Shown: positions 7,803 through 16,590 of the stretch, one piece after another
Layout: every line of letters begins with the position of its first letter
Numbering within the stretch: the first letter of the stretch is position 1
Assembly: GCF_030295405.1 (NCBI RefSeq)
Contig: NZ_AP027080.1
Location: 1,674,001-1,738,000, forward strand
DNA length: 64,000 nt
Source of the DNA: Mesoterricola silvestris
GTDB taxonomy: Bacteria > Acidobacteriota > Holophagae > Holophagales > Holophagaceae
Reading direction: 5' to 3'
Made by a program: the position numbers and the translations under genes
Notes under the pieces: generated by a model
Databases searched by the model: none
What the model was told of the DNA's origin: nothing
What the model saw: only the letters and a program-made list of their open reading frames with translations

Positions 7803-9121
7803 ACCCCGTGCACACCCTGCTGATCCAGGAAGGCGGCGCGCGCCTGCTGGACGGGTCCGGCGGCGCGCCGGTGCCCTGCGAGGCCGCCGCCCTGCGGGAA
7901 GCCCTGCCCGCGGGCGCCCGGGTGCAGCTGATCCTGGCCGGGTCCGCGGTGCACTGCGCCGAGGTTCCGTTCCTTCCCCCGCGGGAGCGCAGGGACGTGG
8001 CGGCCCGGCTGGCCCGGGAGGCCGGCCTGCCCGGGGACGCCGTGCCCTTCCTGGAACGGGACGACCACGCCGACGGGGGCCACCTGCTTTGGCTGGCGGC
8101 CTTTCCCCACCGGGAACTTGAGGCCTGGCTGGAGGCCCTGGCCGGCGCCGGGGCCACCGTGCTCTGCGCGCTGCCGTGGCAGCGGGCCGTGGCCGCCGAG
8201 GGCCTGGACGGCGGCCCCAGCGCCCTGTTCCTCCTGGCGGACCGGGACGAGGCGCGCCTGGTCTATTTCCGGGGACGGGGCCCACGTTTCGCGCGGACCT
8301 TCCGCCTGCCTTCCGCCACGGCCTTCCCCGGGGAGGCCCTTCCCGCCCTTTCCCGCCTGGCCGCGGAGGAGCTCACCCTCCTCCTGCACTACCTCCGGCA
8401 GAAGCACCGCGACGCGCCGCCGGCGCGGCTCACGGTCGTGGGCCTTCCGGAGGAAGCCCTGCCCACCCTGGAGGCTCTGGATCTGGAGCTTTCCGTGGTT
8501 CCGGGCGGCCTGGACGGGTTCCTGGCGCGGGGGGCGGACCGGGCGCGCCTGGAGCGGGGGGGGCTGGACCTGCTGCCCCCGGGCCTGCGGGAGGCCCGCA
8601 GGATCGCCGCGCTGCGGACGGTGGTGCGGGTGGCGGTGGCCGGCGCCCTGGTGCTGGGGGCCGGAACCCAGGTCTTCCTGGCTCGCCACGAACGGACCCT
8701 GGCCCGGGAGGTGGTGGCCGCCGAGGCCGCCGCCCGCCGGCGCGAGGCCCTGGCCAGGGACGGGGACGCCGCGGCGCGCCAGCGCTTCGGGCTCCTGCGC
8801 CTGCGCAGGGCCGAGGAACGCCAGCGGCGGGAGGCGGCGGAACTGGAGCGGCTGGGCCTGCGCATCCTGCGGGCCTCCGAGGGGGTGGACCTGGGCCGGG
8901 TGGAGATCGGCCAGGACCCCGCCAACGACCTGGTCCACCGCTTCACGGTGGAGGGCACGGCCCGCACGGGCCGCTTGTTCTCCCTGGGGTTCCTGGCGGC
9001 CTACGTCCGCCACGTGGAGGAGGAGCCCGGGCTGAAGCTGGAACCCCTGAAGGACATCACGGTGGGCGATGATCCGGGGGCGGCCCAGGCGAAATTCAGG
9101 CTCACGGGGACGGCGCCATGA
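7799..9121 (+). CDS. GspL/PilM-PilN-like assembly protein
   Basis: The protein has 440 residues from GTG 7799, overlapping the previous stop (GTGA); a second GTG at 7808 is possible. About 280 residues of cytoplasmic domain resemble the actin-like fold of GspL (LLIQEGGARLLDG; LPPRERRDVAARLAREAG). A single membrane span follows near residues 280-300 (VVRVAVAGALVLGAGTQVF). After it come a long charged coiled coil (residues 300-360) and a small C-terminal ferredoxin-like domain. This layout joins PilM- and PilN-type parts as in GspL. It is expected to link the ATPase with the periplasmic GspM/PilO and GspC/PilP-like proteins encoded next. The assignment rests on architecture and gene order rather than on a diagnostic motif. 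Confidence 0.65.
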   Translation: MNPVHTLLIQEGGARLLDGSGGAPVPCEAAALREALPAGARVQLILAGSAVHCAEVPFLPPRERRDVAARLAREAGLPGDAVPFLERDDHADGGHLLWLAAFPHRELEAWLEALAGAGATVLCALPWQRAVAAEGLDGGPSALFLLADRDEARLVYFRGRGPRFARTFRLPSATAFPGEALPALSRLAAEELTLLLHYLRQKHRDAPPARLTVVGLPEEALPTLEALDLELSVVPGGLDGFLARGADRARLERGGLDLLPPGLREARRIAALRTVVRVAVAGALVLGAGTQVFLARHERTLAREVVAAEAAARRREALARDGDAAARQRFGLLRLRRAEERQRREAAELERLGLRILRASEGVDLGRVEIGQDPANDLVHRFTVEGTARTGRLFSLGFLAAYVRHVEEEPGLKLEPLKDITVGDDPGAAQAKFRLTGTAP

Positions 9122-9717
9122 AAGGTGAACGCATGCTCATGGCCCTGCTGCTGGCCGGGGTTCCGGCGGTGATCGTCGGGGCCGTCATCCTGCCGTCGGC
9201 GCGGCGGACCGCCGCCCTGGGCCGGCGCCTGGACGCGGCCCACGCCACCGCCCAGGACGCGCGGCCCTTCACGCCCCTGGGACGGGAGGAGCGGGCCGTC
9301 CTCGCGGGCCCCTGGCGCTCGAGGATCGCCTGGGTGCCCGACGACGCGGCCCGGCTCGCCCAGGTGGACCGGGTGGTGACCCAGGTGCACGCGGCCTTCG
9401 CGGCCAAGGGGGTGCGGGTGGCCGGCATGAAGGTCGCCACGGATCCGGTGCGGGCCGATTTCACCCTTCCCTCCCGGGCGGACCGGGCGGCCTTCCCCGC
9501 GGAGGCCGCCCAGGACGGACCGGAACGGCGGGTGGACGGCTGGGTCCTGGACGTGGAGGTCGCCGGCCCCACCGGGGACCTCTTCAAGGCCCTGGCGGCC
9601 GTGGCCGATGTGGACTCGCTGCTGGAGCCCGTGGGGCTCACCTGGGAGGCGGGCCCGGACCGCCCCGCGACCCAGCATCTCCATCTCCGGGTCCTTCAGC
9701 TGAGGCCCGGGAGCTGA
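9118..9717 (+). CDS. GspM/PilO-like inner-membrane protein
   Basis: The protein has 199 residues. An N-terminal membrane helix (LMALLLAGVPAVIVGAVIL) is followed by a short coiled coil and an alpha/beta periplasmic domain, as in PilO and GspM. VDGWVLDVEVAGPTGDLFKAL resembles the ferredoxin-like fold segment of PilO. Start and preceding stop overlap (ATGA), and the gene sits between the GspL-like and GspC/PilP-like genes, which is the usual N-O-P order. Sequence identity to known PilO is not judged here; confidence comes mainly from topology and synteny. Confidence 0.6.
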   Translation: MKGERMLMALLLAGVPAVIVGAVILPSARRTAALGRRLDAAHATAQDARPFTPLGREERAVLAGPWRSRIAWVPDDAARLAQVDRVVTQVHAAFAAKGVRVAGMKVATDPVRADFTLPSRADRAAFPAEAAQDGPERRVDGWVLDVEVAGPTGDLFKALAAVADVDSLLEPVGLTWEAGPDRPATQHLHLRVLQLRPGS

Positions 9718-9718
9718 C

Positions 9719-10240
9719 ATGTCCTTCGTGGAACGGAACCGGCGCTGGCTGTTGCCCGCCCTCGCGCTGCCCCTGGCGGGCGTGGCGTGGATGAACCTCC
9801 CCGGCACGGCCCGGCCCGCGACGGGCGGCGCGTCCCCGGCTCCCCTGGCCGCCCAGGCCCCGCCGGCCCCCGCCTCCGCCTACGCCGAGGACAACGAAGT
9901 CCTCCCCCTGCTCCTGGCGGGGCGCCAGTCCCTCTCCCCCCCGGATCTGGTGGCCCCCCGGGCGCCGCGCACGCACCCCGTCCGGTGGACGGGGCTCAAC
10001 GAGGCGCGGGGCCCCGCCCCGGCCCCCCGGCCCCAGGCGGCGGCCCCGGTGCCCCGGCTGGATTTCCTGCTGGAAACCCCCACCCGCCTGGAGGCGTGGA
10101 TGGGCGGAAGGGCCTGCCGGGAGGGCGATGCGCTGGAAGGCGGCTTCGTCCTGAAGAAGATCACCGGCACCGGCGTCCTGGTGACCGGCCCCCACGGGGA
10201 GGTGCGCATCCCCCTCATGAAGCAAGGGAGTCCGCCGTGA
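9719..10240 (+). CDS. GspC/PilP-like secretin-coupling protein
   Basis: The protein has 173 residues with one N-terminal membrane segment (WLLPALALPLAGVAWMNL), a Pro/Ala-rich linker (residues 30-110) and a small C-terminal beta domain. The segment ACREGDALEGGFVLKKI followed by VLVTGPHGEVRIPL resembles the homology region of GspC/PilP that contacts the secretin N0 domain. It starts one base after the GspM-like stop and overlaps the secretin start (GTGA). PilP proteins are often lipoproteins; no lipobox is seen here, so the GspC-like topology fits better. Confidence 0.55.
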   Translation: MSFVERNRRWLLPALALPLAGVAWMNLPGTARPATGGASPAPLAAQAPPAPASAYAEDNEVLPLLLAGRQSLSPPDLVAPRAPRTHPVRWTGLNEARGPAPAPRPQAAAPVPRLDFLLETPTRLEAWMGGRACREGDALEGGFVLKKITGTGVLVTGPHGEVRIPLMKQGSPP

Positions 10241-11760
10241 AACCTGTCCTCCTCCTCCCCCTCCTGCTCCTGCCCCTGGGGGCGGCCCCGCCCCCGGAGC
10301 GCATGACCATCGCCGTGAACGAGGCCGATCTCAAGGATGTCCTGCGCGCGGCCACCGCCGACACGGACCTGAACCTCATCTTCGAGCCGGGGCTGGCCAC
10401 CGGCGTGCAGGGCATGAATCTCAAGGCCATGACCCTGCAGGATCTGCTGGACCAGGTGCTGCCCCGGCTGGGCCTGACCGCCGTCCGGGAAGGACGGAAC
10501 CTCTTCATCCAGCGCAGCGACACGGGACTCCGGTTCTACCACCTGGATCAGCTGGCCATGCAGCGCACGGGTTCCAAGGCCTTCCAGGTGAACGCCTCGG
10601 GGCAGGTGCCCCAGGGCGGCGCAAGCCCGGCGTCCCAGAGCGCCTACACGTCCACCGTCCAGGTGGGCAGCGCCAGCGATCCCTGGGCGGACGTGGAGAG
10701 CGGGCTCATGCTGCTGGTCTTCGGGCGGACCGTGGAACGCCAGGCCGGGGCCCCCCCGGGGGCCCCGGGTTCCCGGGGCTACGCCGCCGACGGCAAGAGC
10801 CTGCTCATCCAGCCCAATTCCGGCCTGGTGGCCGTGAACGCCGACCCGGGCACCCACCGGAGGGTGGAGGCCTTCCTGAAGGAGACCCGCGCGCGCAGCC
10901 AGCGCCAGGTGCTCCTGGAGGCCCGCATCGTGGAGGTCACCCTGGGGGCCGACAGCCAGCTGGGGGTGGACTGGAACGGGCTCCTGTCCTCCTCGGGCAA
11001 CGCCGCCCTGTCCTCCTTCCAGACCGGATCCACCGCCAACCCCAACGTCGCCCCCGGGCAGGGCCTCCTGAAGCTCGTGGCCCAGCGGGGCCGGGTGCAG
11101 GCCACCCTCGCCGCCCTGGCGCGGGACAACCGCCTCACGGTGCTCAGCGCCCCCCGCCTGGCCACCCTCAACAACCAGAAGGCCATCCTGAGGGTGGTGC
11201 GGGAGGAGGCCTACGCCCTCCCCAGCAGCCAGATCACCCCCGGGGCGGCCGGGGGCGCCGCCGTGGCCGCCGCCCAGCTGGCGCCCCTCATCGTGCCGGT
11301 GGGCATCGTCCTGGACATCCTGCCCCAGGTGGGGGACGACGGCGTCATCTCCCTTTCCGTGAATCCCAGCATCTCCGAGGTGGCCGAAGTGCGGACCTTC
11401 TCGGTGCCCAGCCCCCAGCCCAACGCCCCCCCCCTGGCCGAGACCCGGCTTCCGGTGGTGGACCGCCGGGACCTGGACGCCGTGGTGCGGGTGGCCAGCG
11501 GCGAGACCCTGGTGCTGGCCGGCATCATCCGCCGGAAGGAGGGCTCGGACAACCGCGGCGTGCCCTGGGTACGCAGGATCCCCCTCCTCGGCGCCCTCTT
11601 CTCCAAGACCGAGAAGACCTTCACGCGGACCGAACTGGCGATCTTCATCACGCCCACCCTCATGGAGGACACCGGCCAGGTGCAGGCGGCACGCAAGGCC
11701 GCCGAGCAAGGACTGATCCAGGGCATCGCGCCGGTGGACGCGCCGGCTCCCCTGGAATAG
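10237..11760 (+). CDS. Secretin (GspD/PilQ/MshL family)
   Basis: The protein has 507 residues from GTG 10237, overlapping the previous stop. A signal peptide (MKPVLLLPLLLLPLGAAPPP) is followed by an N0/STN-type domain (TIAVNEADLKDVLRAAT), a spacer with a Gln/Ser/Gly-rich loop, an N1-like domain and the secretin core (ARIVEVTLGADSQLGVDW onward). The family signature is present near the C-terminus: VPWVRRIPLLGALF then RTELAIFITPTLM. It forms the outer-membrane channel. It is shorter than typical GspD, with fewer N-domains, closer to MshL or PilQ-like secretins. It ends the operon; the next genes run on the opposite strand. Confidence 0.88.
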   Translation: MKPVLLLPLLLLPLGAAPPPERMTIAVNEADLKDVLRAATADTDLNLIFEPGLATGVQGMNLKAMTLQDLLDQVLPRLGLTAVREGRNLFIQRSDTGLRFYHLDQLAMQRTGSKAFQVNASGQVPQGGASPASQSAYTSTVQVGSASDPWADVESGLMLLVFGRTVERQAGAPPGAPGSRGYAADGKSLLIQPNSGLVAVNADPGTHRRVEAFLKETRARSQRQVLLEARIVEVTLGADSQLGVDWNGLLSSSGNAALSSFQTGSTANPNVAPGQGLLKLVAQRGRVQATLAALARDNRLTVLSAPRLATLNNQKAILRVVREEAYALPSSQITPGAAGGAAVAAAQLAPLIVPVGIVLDILPQVGDDGVISLSVNPSISEVAEVRTFSVPSPQPNAPPLAETRLPVVDRRDLDAVVRVASGETLVLAGIIRRKEGSDNRGVPWVRRIPLLGALFSKTEKTFTRTELAIFITPTLMEDTGQVQAARKAAEQGLIQGIAPVDAPAPLE

Positions 11761-11782
11761 GTTCACCGGCCGCCGTATCCGT

Positions 11783-13267
11783 TCAAAGGTCCTTGACCCC
11801 CCCGGGCGGCTTCCTGGGCAGGCGCTGCCGGAGGCCGTCCAGCTCGTCCTGACGGGCGGCCTGGCTGGGCGGGGGCGGGGGCGGCTTCTTGGGATTGGGC
11901 GGGGGGGGGCCGGGGTCCCTCAGGAGGGTCTGGAGGTTGTGGACGGCCTCCTCGCGTCCCGGCTGCTCGGTGAGGACCCGCTCCAGGAGGGCGCGGGCGT
12001 CCTCGGGGCGGTCCAGGTCCATGCAGGCCTTGGCGGCCAACAGCAGGGCGGGGGCACGCCAGGGGGGCAGGGGGCGGGGGGCGCCCTGGCCCGTGAGGGG
12101 GGCCAGGGTCTCCAGGGCGTCCTTGGGCGCCTTGGTTTTCAACTGGATGCGGGCCCGCAGGAGGCGGTGGGTGGGGGCGTCGCCCCGGGGCAGCCAGCGC
12201 CGGGCGGCATCCAGGTCCTCGCGGTCCAGGGCGCTCTGGGCCAGCCAGGCGCGGATGGATTGGGGCAGGGGGATCTCGGCGCGGGAGGGGGTGGCCATGA
12301 GGGCGGCCAGCACCAGGAGGAAGGGCCGCCAGGCCCGCATGGGTTTGCCCGCGGCGGCCAGCCAGATGACGATGCCGGCCAGGGCCAGCCAGGCCCCGGC
12401 CTCGGGGTGGGCGGGCAGGAGGGAGCGGGACATGGGCAGGGGCTCGCGGCCCTGGGCCAGGTCCTGGAACAGCCGGGGCAGGTCGTCGCCCGGGGCCAGG
12501 GCGCGGCCCCCGGTGGCCCCGGCCAGGGCCGCCAGGTACTCCGGACGGGCCTGGCTGAACAGGGCCTCGCCCTGGCCGCCGCCCGCCACGGGCTGGGGTT
12601 CGGTCCCCCCCACGCACAGGGTGTAGAGGGGCAGCCGGGCCTTCCTCAGGGCGGCCGCGCACCGGTCCAGGGCCGCCTCCGGGGTCTCCCAGGTCTCCTC
12701 GCCGTCCCCCACCAGCAGGATCACTTCGGGGGTGCGGGGCCCGGCCTGGGCCGCCACCTGGGGCAGGCCGCGGCCCAGGGAGGTGCCCGGGGAACCCAGT
12801 TCGCCGGGGGTGACGGCGCGGGGGGCGTCCCGCAGGAGCCGCAGGTCGTCGCCGGGGGGAAGGAGCGGGATGGCGTCCCCGGTGAGCAGGTCCAGGCTGA
12901 AGAGGATGCCGGGGTTGGGCTTGGACCAGAGCCGGTCCAGGGCGGCCAGGGCCGCGTCCCACCGGGTGCGGACGGCGCCGCCGGGGCCCGGCGCGTCCTG
13001 CACGGTCATGGAGCGGCTGGCGTCCAGGACCACCCGCACCGTGAGCCGCGGGGCCTCGGGCTCCCCCCACCGGGGTTCGGCCAGGCCGATGCCCGCGCCC
13101 AGCAGGATGAAGGCGAGGCCCAGTCCCTGGACCAGGGGCAACTGGCCCACCACCCGCACCCCGAGCCCGGGCCGGGTCTGGGCGTAGACCCCCAGCGCCA
13201 GGGCCAGGGCCGCCAGGCCCAGGGCGGGCCAAAGGAGGGCGGGGTGGGAGAAGGTGCCGGGGATCAT
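11783..13267 (-). CDS. VWA and TPR domain membrane protein (BatB/BatC-like)
   Basis: The protein has 494 residues from ATG 13267, overlapping the stop of the upstream VWA gene (ATGA). Two N-terminal membrane segments precede a von Willebrand A domain with a MIDAS start VVLDASRSM (D-x-S-x-S variant DASRS) and EVILLVGDGEETWE. A further membrane helix lies near residue 300. TPR-like repeats follow (AWLAQSALDREDLDAARRWL; ALLLAAKACMDLDRPEDARA), and the tail is very Pro-rich. BatB and BatC are separate proteins in Bacteroides aerotolerance operons; here they appear fused. Bat proteins are thought to act in the periplasm in stress tolerance; the role here is inferred. Confidence 0.75.
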   Translation of the reverse strand: MIPGTFSHPALLWPALGLAALALALGVYAQTRPGLGVRVVGQLPLVQGLGLAFILLGAGIGLAEPRWGEPEAPRLTVRVVLDASRSMTVQDAPGPGGAVRTRWDAALAALDRLWSKPNPGILFSLDLLTGDAIPLLPPGDDLRLLRDAPRAVTPGELGSPGTSLGRGLPQVAAQAGPRTPEVILLVGDGEETWETPEAALDRCAAALRKARLPLYTLCVGGTEPQPVAGGGQGEALFSQARPEYLAALAGATGGRALAPGDDLPRLFQDLAQGREPLPMSRSLLPAHPEAGAWLALAGIVIWLAAAGKPMRAWRPFLLVLAALMATPSRAEIPLPQSIRAWLAQSALDREDLDAARRWLPRGDAPTHRLLRARIQLKTKAPKDALETLAPLTGQGAPRPLPPWRAPALLLAAKACMDLDRPEDARALLERVLTEQPGREEAVHNLQTLLRDPGPPPPNPKKPPPPPPSQAARQDELDGLRQRLPRKPPGGVKDL

Positions 13268-14226
13268 GCGTCCGCCATCCAGGCCGGGGCCTGCCGGCCC
13301 CGCTTGCGGCCCAGGTCCAGCGCCAGGGGCAGGGCCAGGATGCCCGCGGCCAGGAGGAACCAGCGGGCCAGGGGCCTGCCCTCCGTGGGCGCGTCCACGG
13401 GAAGCGCCGTCTTCTCCAGGCGGTCGATGGCGGTCATGCTCCGGGCCAGGCCCGCGGGGTCGCCGGCGCTGAAGGCCTCGCCGCCCGTGGCCTGGGCGAT
13501 GCGCTTGAGGGTCTCGGGATCGGTGACCACCTTGAGGCTGGCGAAGCCGCCGCCCTCCAGGGGGAAGAGGGCGTCCCCGTCGCCCCCGATGGCCACGGTG
13601 TGGATGCGGATGCCGTTGCGCCGGGCCTCCTCCGCGGCTTCCATGGGCTCCACGTGGCCCCGGTTCTGGGCGCCGTCGGTGAGGAGCAGGATGACCCGGG
13701 ACCGGGCGGGGCTGTCCGAGAGCCTGCGCACGGCGGTCATGAGGGCGCTGCCGATGGCGGTGCCGTCGTCCCGGCTCTCGATGTCCAGGCGCTCCAGCAT
13801 CGCCCACAGACGCCCGTGGTCGGCGGTGAGGGGGCTGAGGGTGACGGGGTGCGCGCTGAAGAGCACCACGGCGAAGCGGTCGTCGGGGCGCCCCGCGATG
13901 AAGAGCTTGAGCAGCCGCCGCGCCGCGTTCCACCGGTCCTCCCGGGCGCCCCCGTCCATGGCCTTCATGGAACTGGAGCCGTCCAGGACCACGGCGAAAT
14001 CCACCACCGGGCTCCGTCCCTTCACGGCCGTGCGCCGCTCGGGCACCGCGGCGGCCACCACCAGGAGCGCCGCGATGAGGGCCGGGATGAGGTGCGAGAG
14101 CCACCGCGCCAGGGGCCCCGAAGGCCGGGAGCTGGGGATGCCCCACCGGTAGCTGGTGCGCACCGCGATCCAGATGCCCGGCAGGAGGAGCAGCAGGAGC
14201 CAGGGGTAGCGGAGGGCGAAGGTCAT
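13264..14226 (-). CDS. VWA domain membrane protein (BatA-like)
   Basis: The 320-residue protein starts with a hydrophobic segment (YPWLLLLLLPGIWIAV), a second membrane helix near residues 47-65, then a von Willebrand A domain with an intact MIDAS: FAVVLDGSSSMKAM (DGSSS), a threonine in DGTAIGSAL and VILLLTDGAQNRG. A C-terminal membrane span sits near residue 300. This is the arrangement of BatA: the VWA domain is held in the periplasm between membrane anchors. Start and stop overlap those of neighbours on both sides, so it is translated as part of one operon. Confidence 0.8.
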   Translation of the reverse strand: MTFALRYPWLLLLLLPGIWIAVRTSYRWGIPSSRPSGPLARWLSHLIPALIAALLVVAAAVPERRTAVKGRSPVVDFAVVLDGSSSMKAMDGGAREDRWNAARRLLKLFIAGRPDDRFAVVLFSAHPVTLSPLTADHGRLWAMLERLDIESRDDGTAIGSALMTAVRRLSDSPARSRVILLLTDGAQNRGHVEPMEAAEEARRNGIRIHTVAIGGDGDALFPLEGGGFASLKVVTDPETLKRIAQATGGEAFSAGDPAGLARSMTAIDRLEKTALPVDAPTEGRPLARWFLLAAGILALPLALDLGRKRGRQAPAWMADA

Positions 14227-14930
14227 TTCCCCTCCAGGGCGTGGAGGAGATCGGCCGCCGGGGGGAAGGGGGGCTCGGTGCGGGCGAAGCGGGCCGCGTC
14301 CAGGCTGAGCACCCAGGTGGCCCACACCTCCAGCCCCTGGGCCCGCAGGGCGTCGGCGCCCCATCCCAGGGCCTCCTCGCCCCGGTGGGAGGCCAGGAAC
14401 TCCCGGCCCGTGGCGTGGGCGGCGTCCAGGTCCAGCCTCCCCGAGGTGCGGGGCGGGTAGTGGTGGAGGAAGGCCCTGCGGGCCGCGCGCCGCCGGCGCT
14501 TGGCGGAGCCCCGCGCGCGCTGCCGGCGCAGGGCCCAGGCGGCGCCGGCCAGGGGGATCAGGAGGAGGGTGGCCCATTCCCAGGGGAAGGGCACGAAGGG
14601 CAGGATATCCTCCTTGCCGCCGCCCACGGCCACCCAGGGCGCCCCGAAGGGCACGGTGCGGGGCACGGTGATGCGCAGTTCCGGGGTCCTGCGGCCATCG
14701 CCCAGGTCCATGGGCCGGATCACCGCGAGCCCGGGGCCCAGGGGCTGGACGGTGATGCGCCAGCCGCGGCCGTCCTTGAGGGGATCCACGCCGCGCACCG
14801 CCAGGGGCCCCAGGCGCTCCTCCCCGGGCCGGGGCAGGGGCGGCGCCCCGGGGTCGTCGTCCCGCAGCTCCAGGCTGCCCAGGCTGCCCATGGGCAGTTC
14901 GGCGGGGGCCTTCCACACGGGGGTGCCCAT
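14223..14930 (-). CDS. Membrane protein between DUF58 and VWA genes (DUF4381-like position)
   Basis: The protein has 235 residues. An N-terminal extracytoplasmic-looking beta domain (residues 1-110, with LRITVPRTVPFGAPWV) is followed by one membrane span (WATLLLIPLAGAAWAL), a very basic cytoplasmic stretch (RRQRARGSAKRRRRAARRAF) and a helical tail. In DUF58-VWA operons this slot is commonly filled by a DUF4381-type protein; the topology fits, but I see no unmistakable family motif. It overlaps both neighbours by 4 bases. Confidence 0.55.
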   Translation of the reverse strand: MGTPVWKAPAELPMGSLGSLELRDDDPGAPPLPRPGEERLGPLAVRGVDPLKDGRGWRITVQPLGPGLAVIRPMDLGDGRRTPELRITVPRTVPFGAPWVAVGGGKEDILPFVPFPWEWATLLLIPLAGAAWALRRQRARGSAKRRRRAARRAFLHHYPPRTSGRLDLDAAHATGREFLASHRGEEALGWGADALRAQGLEVWATWVLSLDAARFARTEPPFPPAADLLHALEGK

Positions 14931-15700
14931 CAGGCGCCTCCGCCCTTGAGCCAGATCCCCAGGCGCGTGACGGGATCCTCCATGATGTTCCAGTTCTGGC
15001 GCTCCACGTTGGGCGGGAAGCCCGGGTCGGGCCAGTTGGGCATGTGGCGGTAGTGGGGCTGGTCGGGCCGGAACCACACCACCCGGTGCCGCGCCGCCAG
15101 GGGCTTGAGGAGGGGGGCCAGGCCCTGGAGGCCCGCGCCGTTGCTGAGGATCCACAGGCGGTGGCCCCGTCCGTGGTCGCCCCAGCGCCCCAGGGCGGCC
15201 TGCCAGTCCCCGGGCCCCGGAATGGCCGGGCCCCGGTCGGCCAGGGCCTCCAGGAGGTGCAGGCCCTGCACCCGGCCCCGGCGGGGTGCGATGCGCAGGG
15301 GCGGGGTGCCCGCGTCCCCGGGCACCAGGAGGCCCAGGCGGTCCTTGCCCGCGGCCGTGGTGGCCTGGGCGGCCCCGCAGATCTCCAGGGCCCACCGGAT
15401 GGGGCTCACGGGGTCCCCCAGGAACATGGAGGGGGAGGGGTCCACCACCAGCCACACGATGAGCTCGCGGCTGGTCTGGAAGGTCTTGATGATGGGCTCG
15501 CCGGTGCGGGCCGTGAGGGGCCAGTTGATGGCACGGGGATCGTCGCCGGGCACGTAGGGCCGGTTCTCCACGAAGGTCAGCCCGGCCCCCTTGGTCTTGC
15601 TGAGGTGCAGGCCCTCCGTGCCGCCGCGAAGGACCCTGCGCAGCCTCAGCGGGAGCCGCCGGAGCCGGGACAGGAATCGCTTCCAGCCTCTGGGAGTCAT
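14930..15700 (-). CDS. DUF58 domain protein
   Basis: The 256-residue protein carries the DUF58 signature: HLSKTKGAGLTFVENRPYVPGDDPRAINW (split here as LTFVENRPYVPGDDPR plus AINWPLTART), followed by a VWA-like segment LIVWLVVDPSPSMFLG. DUF58 proteins normally accompany a MoxR AAA+ ATPase and VWA proteins and are thought to help assemble or activate extracytoplasmic complexes. Here the VWA partners are downstream, but no MoxR gene is adjacent. Translation starts 9 bases after the preceding MipA-like stop, and its ribosome-binding site overlaps that stop codon. Confidence 0.85.
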   Translation of the reverse strand: MTPRGWKRFLSRLRRLPLRLRRVLRGGTEGLHLSKTKGAGLTFVENRPYVPGDDPRAINWPLTARTGEPIIKTFQTSRELIVWLVVDPSPSMFLGDPVSPIRWALEICGAAQATTAAGKDRLGLLVPGDAGTPPLRIAPRRGRVQGLHLLEALADRGPAIPGPGDWQAALGRWGDHGRGHRLWILSNGAGLQGLAPLLKPLAARHRVVWFRPDQPHYRHMPNWPDPGFPPNVERQNWNIMEDPVTRLGIWLKGGGA

Positions 15701-15709
15701 GCGTTCATC

Positions 15710-16528
15710 CTAGCCGAAGCGGTAGCCGAATCCCGCACCTGCGTTCAGGTAGGTTTCACGGCGCACCAGGGGGCTGGTGCGGGCTCCGCCCTGGAAGGCG
15801 CCCCCGAACAGGCTGAGGTGGTAGGAGAAGCGCGGTCCCGGGTGGAAGATAAGCGAGGCCATGCCGCCCACGTCGCGCAGCCCCGCCCCCGGGGCGAAGG
15901 GGCCGGTGTCGCCGGGCTTCAGGCGGGTGTCCCCCGCGGCCACCAGGGCCGCGCGGCGCAGGGCCTGCTCGGGGGTGATGCCGAAATCGTAGGCCATGTT
16001 GTCGGCGTCGGCCCAATCCGCGTGGAGGGCGGCCGAGAGGGTCCACTGGGGGGCCAGGCGAAGGATTCGCCCCACGGAAAGGGTCCCCCGGTTCCCGGCG
16101 CTGTCCCTCAGGCCGTGGGCCACCGTGGCCTTGGCGTTCCAGCCCCCGCCGCGCCAGAGGAGCCCGGTTCCGGCCCACACGCTCCGGCTCCGGTCCCCCA
16201 TGCCCGCCAATTCGGGGGCGCGGTTTTCGGGACGGCCGTCCCCGGCCCCCACGCCCACCTCCCAGGTCCACGCCGGGGTGCGCCACACCTGGACCCCCCC
16301 GCCGAAGCCCAGGGCCACCCGGCTGGAGCCCAGGTAGAACCGCCCGTACTGGGCGCCCAGGGTGGGCAGGAGGAGGGTGCGGTTCGTGGCCGAGCCCGGC
16401 GCCGAAGGGTAGGTGAGCACCATGGCCCCCACCGTGCCCGTCCAGTGATCCGAAGGCGCGCCGCCGCCGGCGAGGTCCTGGGCCGCCAATGGCAGGCAGG
16501 CGAGGAGAACGAGGGGGGACAGGGACAT
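15710..16528 (-). CDS. MipA/OmpV-like outer-membrane protein
   Basis: The 272-residue protein has a signal peptide (MSLSPLVLLACLPLAAQ), a series of amphipathic strands and a C-terminal phenylalanine-glycine end (AGFGYRFG), as expected for a barrel. Segments such as LPTLGAQYGRFYLG and WNAKATVAHGLRDSAGNRG, the long loop with DFGITPEQA, and SLFGGAFQGGARTSPLVRR are typical of the MltA-interacting protein (MipA) family, which includes OmpV. MipA proteins associate with murein hydrolases. GGAG lies just before the ATG at 16528. It is the first gene of the DUF58/VWA set on the minus strand, only 9 bases upstream of the DUF58 gene. Confidence 0.75.
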   Translation of the reverse strand: MSLSPLVLLACLPLAAQDLAGGGAPSDHWTGTVGAMVLTYPSAPGSATNRTLLLPTLGAQYGRFYLGSSRVALGFGGGVQVWRTPAWTWEVGVGAGDGRPENRAPELAGMGDRSRSVWAGTGLLWRGGGWNAKATVAHGLRDSAGNRGTLSVGRILRLAPQWTLSAALHADWADADNMAYDFGITPEQALRRAALVAAGDTRLKPGDTGPFAPGAGLRDVGGMASLIFHPGPRFSYHLSLFGGAFQGGARTSPLVRRETYLNAGAGFGYRFG

Positions 16529-16590
16529 GGGCGCTCCAAGGCCGAAGAGGCGATCAACCAAGGATAGCCTCTGGACCCGCCCGGACGGCC

